Made by a program: the position numbers and the translations under genes
Assembly: GCA_900759005.1 (NCBI GenBank)
Contig: CAAEUQ010000162.1
Coordinates: 1-11,774, forward strand
From: Clostridia bacterium
GTDB taxonomy: Bacteria > Bacillota > Clostridia > Christensenellales > Aristaeellaceae
Length of the DNA stretch: 11,774 nucleotides
Reading direction: 5' to 3'
The notes under the pieces: model-generated
What the model was told of the DNA's origin: nothing
Databases searched by the model: none
Seen by the model: only the letters and a program-made list of their open reading frames with translations
Part shown: positions 1 to 7,650 of the stretch, in pieces
Position numbering within the stretch: the first letter of the stretch is position 1
Layout: every line of letters begins with the position of its first letter

Positions 1-19
1 ACATTCCTGCAAGTCCTTG

Positions 20-95
<76 letters not shown>

Positions 96-123
96 GCGTG
101 TCCTTTCGTTCAACGCAAGATGA

Positions 124-152
124 ATTATACTACACCGGTAGCAGAAAAGCAA
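124..152 (-). promoter_or_regulatory. Promoter of tRNA-Thr
   Basis: On the minus strand a -35 TTGCTT (152-147) is followed by a 17-bp spacer and a perfect -10 TATAAT (129-124). Transcription would start near 117, about 22 nt before the tRNA 5' end at 95. The hexamers and spacing fit a housekeeping sigma-A promoter. Confidence 0.8.
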
Positions 153-196
153 GTGTCTTTTCAAATCTTAACAAAAATCTTTTCGGCGGGTGCGTA

Positions 197-225
197 TTGT
201 GCGGAATGGGGAAAAATGGTATAAT
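197..225 (+). promoter_or_regulatory. Extended -10 promoter of the glycoside hydrolase gene
   Basis: TTGTGC (197-202), a 17-bp spacer and TATAAT (220-225) lie ahead of the gene. A TG dinucleotide at 217-218 makes this an extended -10 element, which compensates for the weak -35. The expected start is near 232, giving a leader of roughly 28 nt. The promoter is divergent from the tRNA-Thr promoter. No clear operator palindrome is visible beside it. Confidence 0.7.
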
Positions 226-247
226 GATCGCAACTATTTTGAATTGT

Positions 248-252
248 GGAGG
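248..252 (+). promoter_or_regulatory. Ribosome binding site fixing the GH start at 260
   Basis: GGAGG sits 7 nt before the ATG at 260. An in-frame ATG at 254 is only 1 nt from the same GGAGG and is too close to be used, so 260 is the start. Confidence 0.8.
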
Positions 253-259
253 AATGCAA

Positions 260-3184
260 ATGAATCTGAAAGACTGCCTGAATCAGGATCTGACGCGCTA
301 TGAATCGATTCCGTTCTGGAGCTGGAACGACGAGCTGGAGCCGGACGAACTGCGCCGGCAGATCCGTGCGATGAAAAAAGCGGGCATCGGCGGTTTTTTC
401 ATGCACGCGCGCGGCGGGCTGACGACGGAATATCTGGGCGAAAAGTGGTTTGAGGCGACCGAAGCGTGCATCGACGAAGCGAAAAAACAGGGCATGGATG
501 CGTGGTGCTACGATGAAAACGGCTGGCCGAGCGGATTTGCGGGCATGAAGCTGCTCGAAGATCCGGCGAACTGGGTGCACTACGTGACGTGCGAAAAGAA
601 GGGTGCATTCGATGAATCCGCGCTGGCGGTCTATGTGATGGACGGCGAGAAGCTCGTTCGCGTGCGCGAAAATACGGGCGTAAAGGAATACATTGCGCTG
701 TACGACCGGACGAATTCTTCCGTAGTCGACATCCTGAATCCCGAAATCGTAAAAAAATTCCTGAACGAAACGCATGAGAAGTACTTTGCGCGATTCGGTG
801 CGGATTTCGGCAAGACGATGAAGGGCTTTTTTACGGACGAGCCCCAGTATTTCCGATGGGATACGGCGTATACGCCGGTGATTCTGAAGGCGTATGCGGA
901 AAGGTATGGCTGCGATTTGCTGGATGTGCTGGGCGCACTGTTCGTGGACTGCGAGGGTGCGAAGGCGGTTCGTCATCATTATTGGAAGCTGATGAACGAG
1001 CTGTACACGATCAATTTCGCAAAACAGATTCACGACTGGTGCGAGGCGCATAACTGCCAGCTGACGGGACATACCATTCAGGAAAACGATCTGTTCGGAC
1101 AGATGATCTGCTCGGCGGGCGTGATGCCCTTCTATAAATACGAGCACAAGCCGGGCGTAGACTGGCTCGGCCGCCCGACGAGCGTCGAGCTTTGCCCGCG
1201 GCAGTGTTCGTCGGTCGCGCAGCAGTATGGAAAGAATCAGGTGCTTACGGAGACGTTTGCGTGTGCGGGCTGGGATGTTACGCCGCGTGAGCTGAAGCGG
1301 ATTGCGGAATGGCAGTATGTCAACGGCGTGAATCAGATGTGCCAGCATCTGTATCCCTATTCGATTCGCGGTCAGCGCAAGCGCGATTATCCGGCGTTCT
1401 ATTCCGAGCACAATTCATGGACGAAGGGCGAGGATTTCAAGCATTTCAACGATTACTTCACGGTTCTGGGCTATATGCTCGCCGAGAGCGAAGAAATCGC
1501 GCCCGTTGCGGTGATTCACCCGATGCATTCGGCGTATCTGACATTCAAGCGCAACGATCCGCACAGCGTGGACAAACTGAACAGCAGGTTCTTCGAGCTG
1601 ATCGAGACGCTTGGCCGCGCGAACATCGGGCACCATTACATCGATGAAACACTGTTTGCCGAGGATGGGCGCGTCGACGGCGCAAAGCTGATCATGGGCA
1701 AATGCGCGTATTCCGCAGTTGTGGTTCCGGAAATGGAGAGCCTGGACGCGAATACCGCAAAGGCACTGGAAGCGTTCGTTCAGAACGGCGGCAAGCTCTA
1801 TCTTCAGGGGAAGGCACCCAGCATGATCGACGGCGCTCCGGCGGAGATGCCGTTCCTGAAATCCAATGTCGCGCTGGAGGATCTCGTTTCGGATGCGTAT
1901 TCGATCGACGCGCCGGGCGCGGATGTGCATTCGACGATGCGCGCGGCGGCATTCGGCAAATTCCTGTTTGCGGTGAACCTCTCCGAAGAAGCGGCGTATC
2001 GTGTAAGCTACCGATTTAAAGCGCACGGCGCAAAGCGGTTTAACCTCGAAACGCGCGAATTCGAGCCGATTCATTTTGCGACCGAGGGCGAATCCATCGT
2101 CGTTCCGCTCGCGTTCGAGCCGGGCGAATCGATGGTGATCGTCCTGGACGACGAGGCAAAGAGCGCGGACGCCCCCGCCGAAAAGACGAACTGGGCGCAG
2201 CTTGATCTGAATGCCGAGATTGTTTCGGCGGACGAGAACACGTTTACGCTCGATACCGTGGCGATTTCTTATGACGGCGAAAAGTATTCCGAAATGCTGC
2301 CAGTGATGGCGGCGTCCGATCGGCTGCTGCGCGGAAAGACGAACCGCAAGGTCTGGCTGAAGTACGCGTTCGAAGTGCGCGAAAAGCCCGAAAGCCTGCG
2401 CGTGGAATGCGAGGACATGGGGCAGACCGCCGTGATGCTGAACGGTGAAAAGTTCGAACTCGGCAAGGGCAATACGTTTGATCCGGCGTTCCTGACCGCG
2501 GACGTGCTGAAGAAGGTTCGCGTCGGAAGCAACGAACTGGTATTTGAAATTTACTATTATCAGCCGCAGCTGGTTTACGACGTGTTCAACGGTGTGTATT
2601 ATGAGCATTCCGACGGCACGGAGAGCCTGATCAACTGCCTGAGCTATCGCACGAACATCGAGGCGGTTTATCTCCGCGGCGATTTCGGCGTGCATACGAA
2701 CGGATTTACGCCCGACAAGCGCAATACTCTGGTTGCAAAGCCTGAATTCGCGGTCGAGCGTGCGCAGAAGCAGGTGCGCCTGAACGCGCTTCCGGAAAGC
2801 GGCTATCCGTTCTTCGGCGGCAGCATGAGGGTGAAAACGAAAGTCCGTGCGCGCGGCGACGAGACGGCGCTTCGGCTTACGGGCAGATATATGCTCGCGA
2901 AGGTGCGCATAAACGGCGGAGAGACGCGGACGATCATGTTCGGCAATACCGCAGACGTTTCCGGAATGCTCCATGCGGGTGAAAACGACGTGGAAATTGC
3001 GCTGGTGTTTGGCTATCGCAACGTGTTCGGTCCGTTCCATTATGCGCCGGAGGTTGAGCCGATGTGGGTTTCGCCCGAGCTGTTCTCCGGTTACGGGCAC
3101 TGGGACGAAAACGGAAAGAGCGAGCTTTACACACCGAATTACGGATTTACCTGGTTTGGTCTGGCAGGCGCGGAGCTGGCATAA
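260..3184 (+). CDS. Glycoside hydrolase, GH106-like (putative alpha-L-rhamnosidase)
   Basis: This 974-residue protein probably cleaves terminal alpha-L-rhamnose or a related sugar from plant or bacterial glycans. The N-terminal half (about 10-410) looks like a (beta/alpha)8 barrel, with PFWSWNDEL at 18-26, GIGGFFMHARGG at 42-53 and CYDENGWPSG at 83-92. FTDEP at 191-195 and LTETF at 329-333 follow, and Glu194 and Glu331 are my candidate catalytic acids. The GVNQMCQHLYPYS stretch at 356-368 is typical of GH106-type proteins. Residues 415-520 resemble the GATase-like domain that follows the barrel in these enzymes. Two beta-sandwich, galactose-binding-like segments follow at about 695-770 and 850-940. 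No signal peptide or membrane segment is present, so it should act in the cytoplasm on imported oligosaccharides. The gene stands alone between a promoter and a terminator, with no transporter or regulator beside it. The family call is from motif memory; exact substrate is unknown. Confidence 0.75.
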   Translation: MNLKDCLNQDLTRYESIPFWSWNDELEPDELRRQIRAMKKAGIGGFFMHARGGLTTEYLGEKWFEATEACIDEAKKQGMDAWCYDENGWPSGFAGMKLLEDPANWVHYVTCEKKGAFDESALAVYVMDGEKLVRVRENTGVKEYIALYDRTNSSVVDILNPEIVKKFLNETHEKYFARFGADFGKTMKGFFTDEPQYFRWDTAYTPVILKAYAERYGCDLLDVLGALFVDCEGAKAVRHHYWKLMNELYTINFAKQIHDWCEAHNCQLTGHTIQENDLFGQMICSAGVMPFYKYEHKPGVDWLGRPTSVELCPRQCSSVAQQYGKNQVLTETFACAGWDVTPRELKRIAEWQYVNGVNQMCQHLYPYSIRGQRKRDYPAFYSEHNSWTKGEDFKHFNDYFTVLGYMLAESEEIAPVAVIHPMHSAYLTFKRNDPHSVDKLNSRFFELIETLGRANIGHHYIDETLFAEDGRVDGAKLIMGKCAYSAVVVPEMESLDANTAKALEAFVQNGGKLYLQGKAPSMIDGAPAEMPFLKSNVALEDLVSDAYSIDAPGADVHSTMRAAAFGKFLFAVNLSEEAAYRVSYRFKAHGAKRFNLETREFEPIHFATEGESIVVPLAFEPGESMVIVLDDEAKSADAPAEKTNWAQLDLNAEIVSADENTFTLDTVAISYDGEKYSEMLPVMAASDRLLRGKTNRKVWLKYAFEVREKPESLRVECEDMGQTAVMLNGEKFELGKGNTFDPAFLTADVLKKVRVGSNELVFEIYYYQPQLVYDVFNGVYYEHSDGTESLINCLSYRTNIEAVYLRGDFGVHTNGFTPDKRNTLVAKPEFAVERAQKQVRLNALPESGYPFFGGSMRVKTKVRARGDETALRLTGRYMLAKVRINGGETRTIMFGNTADVSGMLHAGENDVEIALVFGYRNVFGPFHYAPEVEPMWVSPELFSGYGHWDENGKSELYTPNYGFTWFGLAGAELA

Positions 3185-3190
3185 GCAAAC

Positions 3191-3220
3191 GGCGGAGGAA
3201 CTTGAAACAGTTCCTCCGCC
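3191..3220 (+). terminator. Intrinsic terminator between convergent genes
   Basis: A perfect 12-bp stem (3191-3202 with 3209-3220) encloses the six-base loop TGAAAC. On the plus strand the T-rich tract ATATTTTATTTTT follows, a good rho-independent terminator for the glycoside hydrolase gene. The convergent minus-strand gene ends at 3226, so the hairpin probably also stops its transcript, though the T-run on that side (GTTTGCTT) is weak. Confidence 0.88.
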
Positions 3221-3225
3221 ATATT

Positions 3226-4677
3226 TTATTTTTCTTCGCGGGAAGCGCGATGGCTGGCAGCCGCCTGAAGCATGGAGTTTTTCAGCATCCACAGGCTGTC
3301 CGACAGGTCGACCTTGTAGACGTGCGGATTCAGGAGACGCTTGTACTGATCCCAGAACGTCGCGAGGTCTTCGCGGCAGTGCTTCTGAATGTCCGAAAGC
3401 GAAGGCGAATCGTATACGCGCTCGCCGTTTTTGAAAAGCGGAACCTGCAGCTTTTTCATCGTGTAGTCCGTAAGCGTCATGCTCTTCCAGGTGTTCACCG
3501 GATCGTAGATCGTCAGCGGCTTGGACGTATCGTAAACCTCCTGATCGAGCGCAATCAGATCGGCGACCGCCATGCCGTCCTTATCGTAAATGCGATACAG
3601 GCACTTAAGACCTGGATTCGTGATTTTCACCGGATTTTCGGAAATCTTGATCTTTGGAACGAATTTGCCGTCCTCGAGCTCCGCGCTCAGCTTGTAAACG
3701 CCGCCGAGCGACGGGCAGTCCTCGCTGGTAATCAGCTTTGTGCCCACGCCCCAGGTGTCGATCGCCGCGCCCTGCAGCTTCAGATCGCGAATCAGGTTTT
3801 CATCCAGATCGCCGGACGCGCAGATGATCGTATTCGGGAAGCCGGCTTCGTCCAGCATTTTGCGCGCTTCGCGGCTCAGATACGCGAGGTCGCCGGAATC
3901 CAGACGAATGCCCTTCGGTTCGTAGCCGCGTTCGCGCAGCTCGCGGAAGACTGTGATCGCATTCGGAACGCCGCTGTGCAGCGTATCGTAGGTGTCCACG
4001 AGCAGCAGGCAACTCGACGGGAACAGCTCCGCGTATTTGCGGAACGCTTCCAGCTCCGTTGGGAACGACATCACCCAGCTGTGTGCGTGCGTGCCCATGA
4101 TCGGAACATCGTACATCTTGCCGGTTAGCACGTTGCTCGTTCCGTGGCAGCCGCCGATGATCGCGGCGCGTGCACCGTAAATGCCGGCGTCCGGTCCCTG
4201 CGCGCGGCGAAGACCGAATTCCATCACGACGCCGCCCTCCGCCGCCTGAACGACGCGACTGGCTTTCGTGGCGATCAGGGTCTGGTGATTGATGATCGTA
4301 AGCAGTGCGGTTTCCACCAGCTGCGCTTCAAAAATCGGCGCGACCACGCGCACCAGCGGCTCGCCCGGGAACACGATCGTGCCCTCCGGAACCGCCTGCA
4401 CGTCGCCGTGGAATTTGAACGCTCGCAGCTCCGCGAGAAAATCCTCGTCGAAAAGGTTCTGACTGCGCAGGTATTCGATGTCGTCGTCGGTGAAATGCAG
4501 GTTGTCGAGGTAATCCAGCAGCTGTTCCACGCCCGCCATGATCGCGTAATGCGTCGATTCGGTCTTGCTGCGATAGAACATATCGAACGCCGCAACCTTG
4601 TCGCGCATTCCGCATTTGTAATAGCCGTACATCATGGTCAGCTCATAGAGGTCCGTCATCATCGTTAAATTTCGCAT
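3226..4677 (-). CDS. pncB: Nicotinate phosphoribosyltransferase
   Basis: The 483-residue enzyme condenses nicotinate with PRPP, with ATP hydrolysis, to nicotinate mononucleotide in the Preiss-Handler NAD salvage pathway (EC 6.3.4.21). The N-terminus MTDLYELTMMYGYYKCG (7-23) is characteristic. Family motifs follow: FPGEPLVRV (103-111), EFGLRRAQGP (153-162), GCHGTSN (176-182), GTHAHSWVMSF (195-205), RLDSGDL (258-264) and WGVGTKL (309-315). His199 lines up with the histidine that is transiently phosphorylated in the Salmonella enzyme. The start at 4677 is chosen because GGGAG lies 8-9 nt upstream and the conserved N-terminus begins there; the open frame continues upstream only because it crosses the lgt 3' end. 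The first 13 nt overlap lgt, suggesting translational coupling. Length is normal for the family and nothing appears broken. Confidence 0.96.
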   Translation of the reverse strand: MRNLTMMTDLYELTMMYGYYKCGMRDKVAAFDMFYRSKTESTHYAIMAGVEQLLDYLDNLHFTDDDIEYLRSQNLFDEDFLAELRAFKFHGDVQAVPEGTIVFPGEPLVRVVAPIFEAQLVETALLTIINHQTLIATKASRVVQAAEGGVVMEFGLRRAQGPDAGIYGARAAIIGGCHGTSNVLTGKMYDVPIMGTHAHSWVMSFPTELEAFRKYAELFPSSCLLLVDTYDTLHSGVPNAITVFRELRERGYEPKGIRLDSGDLAYLSREARKMLDEAGFPNTIICASGDLDENLIRDLKLQGAAIDTWGVGTKLITSEDCPSLGGVYKLSAELEDGKFVPKIKISENPVKITNPGLKCLYRIYDKDGMAVADLIALDQEVYDTSKPLTIYDPVNTWKSMTLTDYTMKKLQVPLFKNGERVYDSPSLSDIQKHCREDLATFWDQYKRLLNPHVYKVDLSDSLWMLKNSMLQAAASHRASREEK

Positions 4678-5585
4678 TGATTTTTCTCCCGTTTCTGAAT
4701 ATATAAATAGGTATAAATCGCGCAAACCAGCGCGCAGGCTGAAAATGCGAATACACCCCAGAAGCACTCAAGAACCGCGGAAATGAGCGCGCCGATCAGA
4801 AATACCGGCGCAAAAGCGGCACGCCAGCGGGGTTTTGTGCGGCGAAGCATCAGAATCGCGATTGCGAGCGCGGCAAGCAGGCTGAGCATCTGGCTTACGC
4901 GGAGCGGGCCCCAGTAAAGGCTGTCCGTCCGAAGACCCTCGACCACGCCGCGTTCCAGCGCGTAAAGAAATACATACGCGAGGAAAATATCGCCCGAACG
5001 CGAAAACTTCTTCTTTCTTTCAAGCAGCAGAATCGCGATTACGATGCCGAAACACCATACGGATTCATAAAAGAACGTCGCGTAATGCCAGATCCCGGAG
5101 ATATTAACCGCATTCGGAAAAAACTGCGCCCGAGGATTCAGAACAACCGCGCCGTAGGCTTCCTGATTGACGAAATTCCCCCAGCGACCGATCGCCTGTC
5201 CCAGTGCGATCGACGGCGCGGCGAGATCGGCAAGGCGGAAAAACGAAATTTTCTTCTTCTGCGAATAGATGAATCCCGCGAGAATGCCGGCGAGAATGCC
5301 GCCGTAAATTGCCATGCCGCCTTCCCAGATTGCGAAAACCTTCCACCATGGACCGGAGGCGTACGCGTCCAGTGAAAACAGAACGTAATACGCGCGCGCG
5401 CCGATCAGCGCGGCGGGAATGCAGCAGAGCGCGAGATCGAGGGTCGTCTCTGCGGGCAGTCCCAGACGCTTTTCGCGCTTCATCGCGAGGAGCACGGCAA
5501 GGAGGATGCCCGTTACAATCAAAAGACCGTAGAAGTGAATCTGAACGCCGAACAGCGTAATCGCCGTTCGAGAAACCGTAATCAA
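4665..5585 (-). CDS. lgt: Prolipoprotein diacylglyceryl transferase
   Basis: Lgt transfers diacylglycerol from phosphatidylglycerol to the lipobox cysteine of prolipoproteins, the first step of lipoprotein maturation in the cytoplasmic membrane. The Lgt signature GRWGNFVNQEAYG lies at 133-145, including the conserved Arg134, Asn137 and Glu142. Other conserved blocks are HFYGLL (17-22), GARAYYVLF (62-70), WEGGMAIYGG (87-96) and RGVVEGLRTDSL (212-223). There are several hydrophobic membrane spans. No ATG fits the N-terminus; a TTG at 5585 preceded by GGAGGG at a 9-nt distance gives a 306-residue protein starting with the normal hydrophobic Lgt N-terminus. The core ends around residue 250, and an extra hydrophobic tail (about 257-293) brings it above the usual 260-290 residues. 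It is the first gene of a two-gene unit with pncB. Confidence 0.95.
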   Translation of the reverse strand: MITVSRTAITLFGVQIHFYGLLIVTGILLAVLLAMKREKRLGLPAETTLDLALCCIPAALIGARAYYVLFSLDAYASGPWWKVFAIWEGGMAIYGGILAGILAGFIYSQKKKISFFRLADLAAPSIALGQAIGRWGNFVNQEAYGAVVLNPRAQFFPNAVNISGIWHYATFFYESVWCFGIVIAILLLERKKKFSRSGDIFLAYVFLYALERGVVEGLRTDSLYWGPLRVSQMLSLLAALAIAILMLRRTKPRWRAAFAPVFLIGALISAVLECFWGVFAFSACALVCAIYTYLYIQKREKNQCEI

Positions 5586-5594
5586 ATCGTAAAT

Positions 5595-5600
5595 CCCTCC
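5595..5600 (-). promoter_or_regulatory. Ribosome binding site that decides the lgt TTG start
   Basis: GGAGGG on the minus strand lies 9 nt upstream of the TTG at 5585. No in-frame ATG exists near this point, and the conserved Lgt N-terminus begins just downstream, so the SD sequence is the main argument for a TTG start. Confidence 0.75.
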
Positions 5601-5612
5601 AATCTTGCCCTC

Positions 5613-5642
5613 ATTATAATCATTTTGGCATGGAAATGTCAA
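5613..5642 (-). promoter_or_regulatory. Consensus promoter of lgt-pncB
   Basis: On the minus strand a perfect TTGACA (5642-5637), an 18-bp spacer and a perfect TATAAT (5618-5613) form the strongest promoter in the window. Transcription would begin near 5606, giving a leader of only about 20 nt that is just long enough for the GGAGGG site. Confidence 0.87.
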
Positions 5643-5652
5643 TACATATGGA

Positions 5653-5681
5653 TTGCTTCTAAGACAATTTGCGGTTATAAT
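5653..5681 (+). promoter_or_regulatory. Promoter of the HlyD-like/division cluster
   Basis: TTGCTT (5653-5658), a 17-bp spacer and TATAAT (5676-5681) lie upstream of the plus-strand cluster. The -35 differs from that of lgt and is identical to that of the tRNA-Thr promoter. Transcription should start near 5688, leaving a leader of about 65 nt that contains a small hairpin (CGGCG at 5707-5711 with CGCCG at 5716-5720). Confidence 0.78.
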
Positions 5682-5742
5682 AGAAATAGTATGGTCGATT
5701 CTGTGTCGGCGGATACGCCGCGCCGTTTGAAGAATGTGGGTT

Positions 5743-5746
5743 GGAG
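5743..5746 (+). promoter_or_regulatory. Ribosome binding site for the HlyD-like gene
   Basis: GGAG lies 6 nt before the ATG at 5753. An in-frame TTG at 5741 lies two bases upstream of this GGAG, so using it would place the ribosome site inside the gene. That favours 5753. Confidence 0.65.
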
Positions 5747-5752
5747 AAGAAA

Positions 5753-6934
5753 ATGCGACGGAGAAGAGTGAAACCGAGGTTTTACGTGTTCCTGCTGCTG
5801 ATACTGGTGGGCGTGTTCTTTCTGGTGCGCGCGATGACCGGCGGCAAGAGCACGGAGGCAACCGTATTTCTGTGGTCCTCCGCGTTGGAGCAGAAGATGC
5901 CGTGCGCGATCATTCGCGATGAGAGCGTGTTCGAATCGGACTCCGTAGTGCGCGTGGAATATGTGGCGAAGGAGAATACCGAGATTGCGCAGGGCGATAC
6001 GATCGCAAACCTGTATACGACGGGCTATTCGGAGAGCCTGCTTACGAAGCTGGAAACCACGCGGCAGAACATTCAGGCCTATCATAAGACGCTTCTGGGC
6101 ACGATCGTGGACAACGATCTCGACCGGCTGGATACGATCATCGATATGGTCGCGATGGATTTCAAGAACCTGGCGACGCAGCAGACGCGCGGCAATCTTC
6201 AGACCGTGCTCGAACAGCTGGAAACCGCGATGGTCAATCGCCAGGAATACCTCCGCCAGAACAAGCGCGACGATACGAAGCTGACGAAGCTGTACGATGA
6301 GGAGAATACCCGCTTAAACAGCATCCAGTCATGGCGCAAGCAGGCGCAGGCAGATGCGGGCGGCGTGGTGTCGTTCTATCTGGACGGCTATGAACGCGAT
6401 TTGTCGCCCGATTCCATGACGGCGCTGACGCCTGCCGACGTTCAGCGCGTGATTCGCGGCGAGGATATCGGCACGAAGGCGGAGGTGCTCAAAAACGGCG
6501 TTTACCGGATCGTGGATCAGGATAAATGGTATGTTGCGGTCATCAATCAGACGACGACATGGAATCCGGTCGTCGGTCAGGATACGTGGTATCTCCAGAT
6601 CGAGGGATTCGAAGATTTGCGGTATACCGCGTCGGTCGTGAGCGTTCAGAAGACGAACGATCTGCAGATGGCGATTTTCGAGATTGATCAGCCGATTGGT
6701 CCGCTGATTTACCAGCGCACCGGAAATGCGATGCTGAGTATTTCTCTGAACAGTCTCGCGGTTACGGAAAACGCGCTTGACAAGCAGAACGGTCAAGTCG
6801 GCGTCTGGCTCGCGGATGTACCCGGCGGAACGTTCGTTCCGGTCGACGTGCTCGCGGTGGACAGCGGAAACGCACTGATTCAGCCGCAGGTGGACGGCGC
6901 ACTGCAGCTCGGCTCAAGGCTGCTGATCAAATAA
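5753..6934 (+). CDS. HlyD-like membrane-anchored periplasmic-adaptor-type protein
   Basis: A 393-residue protein with a basic N-terminus (MRRRRVKPR), one membrane span at about 10-26 and a large domain outside the cytoplasmic membrane. After the span, residues 50-90 look like half of a lipoyl-like beta-hairpin domain (VRVEYVAKENTEIAQGDTIA). Residues 95-200 are predicted to be helical and coiled-coil, and AGGVVSFYLDGYE (202-214) looks like the returning lipoyl half. The C-terminal 250-393 is beta-rich. This order is that of membrane-fusion (HlyD-family) adaptors. No ABC, RND or MFS partner gene is adjacent; instead the gene heads the ylmE-sepF-ylmG-ylmH-divIVA cluster with 12 nt to ylmE. Its transported substrate, if any, is unknown and it may serve an envelope or division role. 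The family call is moderately sure, the function is not. Confidence 0.72.
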   Translation: MRRRRVKPRFYVFLLLILVGVFFLVRAMTGGKSTEATVFLWSSALEQKMPCAIIRDESVFESDSVVRVEYVAKENTEIAQGDTIANLYTTGYSESLLTKLETTRQNIQAYHKTLLGTIVDNDLDRLDTIIDMVAMDFKNLATQQTRGNLQTVLEQLETAMVNRQEYLRQNKRDDTKLTKLYDEENTRLNSIQSWRKQAQADAGGVVSFYLDGYERDLSPDSMTALTPADVQRVIRGEDIGTKAEVLKNGVYRIVDQDKWYVAVINQTTTWNPVVGQDTWYLQIEGFEDLRYTASVVSVQKTNDLQMAIFEIDQPIGPLIYQRTGNAMLSISLNSLAVTENALDKQNGQVGVWLADVPGGTFVPVDVLAVDSGNALIQPQVDGALQLGSRLLIK

Positions 6935-6946
6935 GGAGCGAAGATA

Positions 6947-7627
6947 ATGTACGAGCATCTCGAGAAAAATATCGCGCTCTGGCAGGAGCGCATCGGCAAT
7001 GCGTCCGCGCGGTGGGGGAAGGCGGAAATCTGCGCCGCAACCAAAACCGTGGATGCGGATACAATCAACCGCGCGTTTGCCGCGGGCATTCGGATAATCG
7101 GCGAAAACCGCGTTCAGGAATTGAATGAAAAGGTTGAATTTCTGAATCCGGAATTTGAAATTCACATGATCGGCGGGCTTCAGACCAATAAGGTAAAAGC
7201 CCTGCCGGAGCGACTGAGCATGGTGCAGTCCCTCGATCGGCTGAATCTTGCCGAGGCGCTTTCCAAACGCCAGTGCGCGCTGGGAAAGACGCTTCCAGTG
7301 CTGATTGAGATCAATGTTTCGGGAGAAGAGCAGCGCAGCGGCGTTCTGGAGGAGAATTTCTCCGAGTTGTTTGAGGCGGTTTGCAGGCTTCCAAACCTTA
7401 AAATCGACGGGCTGATGGCGATTATGCCGATCGCGGACGATCCGGAAGCGCTGCGACCGTATTTCAGAAGCCTGCGCGCGCGGTTCGATCGCCTGCGCGA
7501 CGCGGGATACGATCTGCATACGCTTTCAATGGGAATGTCAGGCGATTGTCTCGTCGCCGCCGAGGAAGGCGCGACGATGGTACGCTTAGGGCGTGCGCTT
7601 TTCGGCGAGCGTCCGGTCAAGCGGTGA
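6947..7627 (+). CDS. ylmE: YggS/YlmE-family PLP-binding protein (PLP homeostasis)
   Basis: This 226-residue protein belongs to the YggS/PROSC family, which binds pyridoxal phosphate without known catalysis and affects vitamin B6 and amino/keto-acid homeostasis. Lys33 in AATKTV is the predicted PLP Schiff-base lysine. Family motifs are IGENRVQE (51-58), IGGLQTNKVK (75-84), EINVSGEEQRSG (121-132), LSMGMSGD (193-200) and VRLGRALFG (212-220). Together they trace the alanine-racemase-like barrel. AAGGAG ends 7-8 nt before the ATG. It sits second in the division cluster, 12 nt after the HlyD-like gene and 23 nt before sepF, the standard Firmicute position. Length is normal and no key residue is missing. 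Confidence 0.94.
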   Translation: MYEHLEKNIALWQERIGNASARWGKAEICAATKTVDADTINRAFAAGIRIIGENRVQELNEKVEFLNPEFEIHMIGGLQTNKVKALPERLSMVQSLDRLNLAEALSKRQCALGKTLPVLIEINVSGEEQRSGVLEENFSELFEAVCRLPNLKIDGLMAIMPIADDPEALRPYFRSLRARFDRLRDAGYDLHTLSMGMSGDCLVAAEEGATMVRLGRALFGERPVKR

Positions 7628-7650
7628 AATCATTCGGGAGGGAAACAGCA

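Noticed and set aside
98..259. N-terminal extension of the glycoside hydrolase by 54 codons
   Set aside because: It would cover the extended -10 promoter and begin beside the tRNA gene. The GGAGG site and the conserved N-terminus support a start at 260.
161..3292. Very long minus-strand open frames (416 and 625 codons) opposite the glycoside hydrolase gene
   Set aside because: They mirror a strongly GCG/CGC-biased coding gene in which TTA, CTA and TCA codons are rare, so the opposite strand lacks stops. The translations are Arg/His-rich, match no family I know and have no ribosome site.
3064..4128. A 354-codon plus-strand frame running through the terminator and antisense to pncB
   Set aside because: It crosses the 3' end of the hydrolase gene and the hairpin, has biased non-protein-like composition, and lies opposite a clear enzyme gene.
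5707..5720. Small hairpin in the leader of the HlyD-like gene as a riboswitch
   Set aside because: Only a 5-bp stem with a GATA loop in a leader of about 65 nt. This is too small for any riboswitch class and no conserved core is visible.
5586..5861. N-terminal extension of Lgt by 92 codons
   Set aside because: It runs through both divergent promoters and into the HlyD-like gene on the other strand; its composition is not that of a membrane protein N-terminus.
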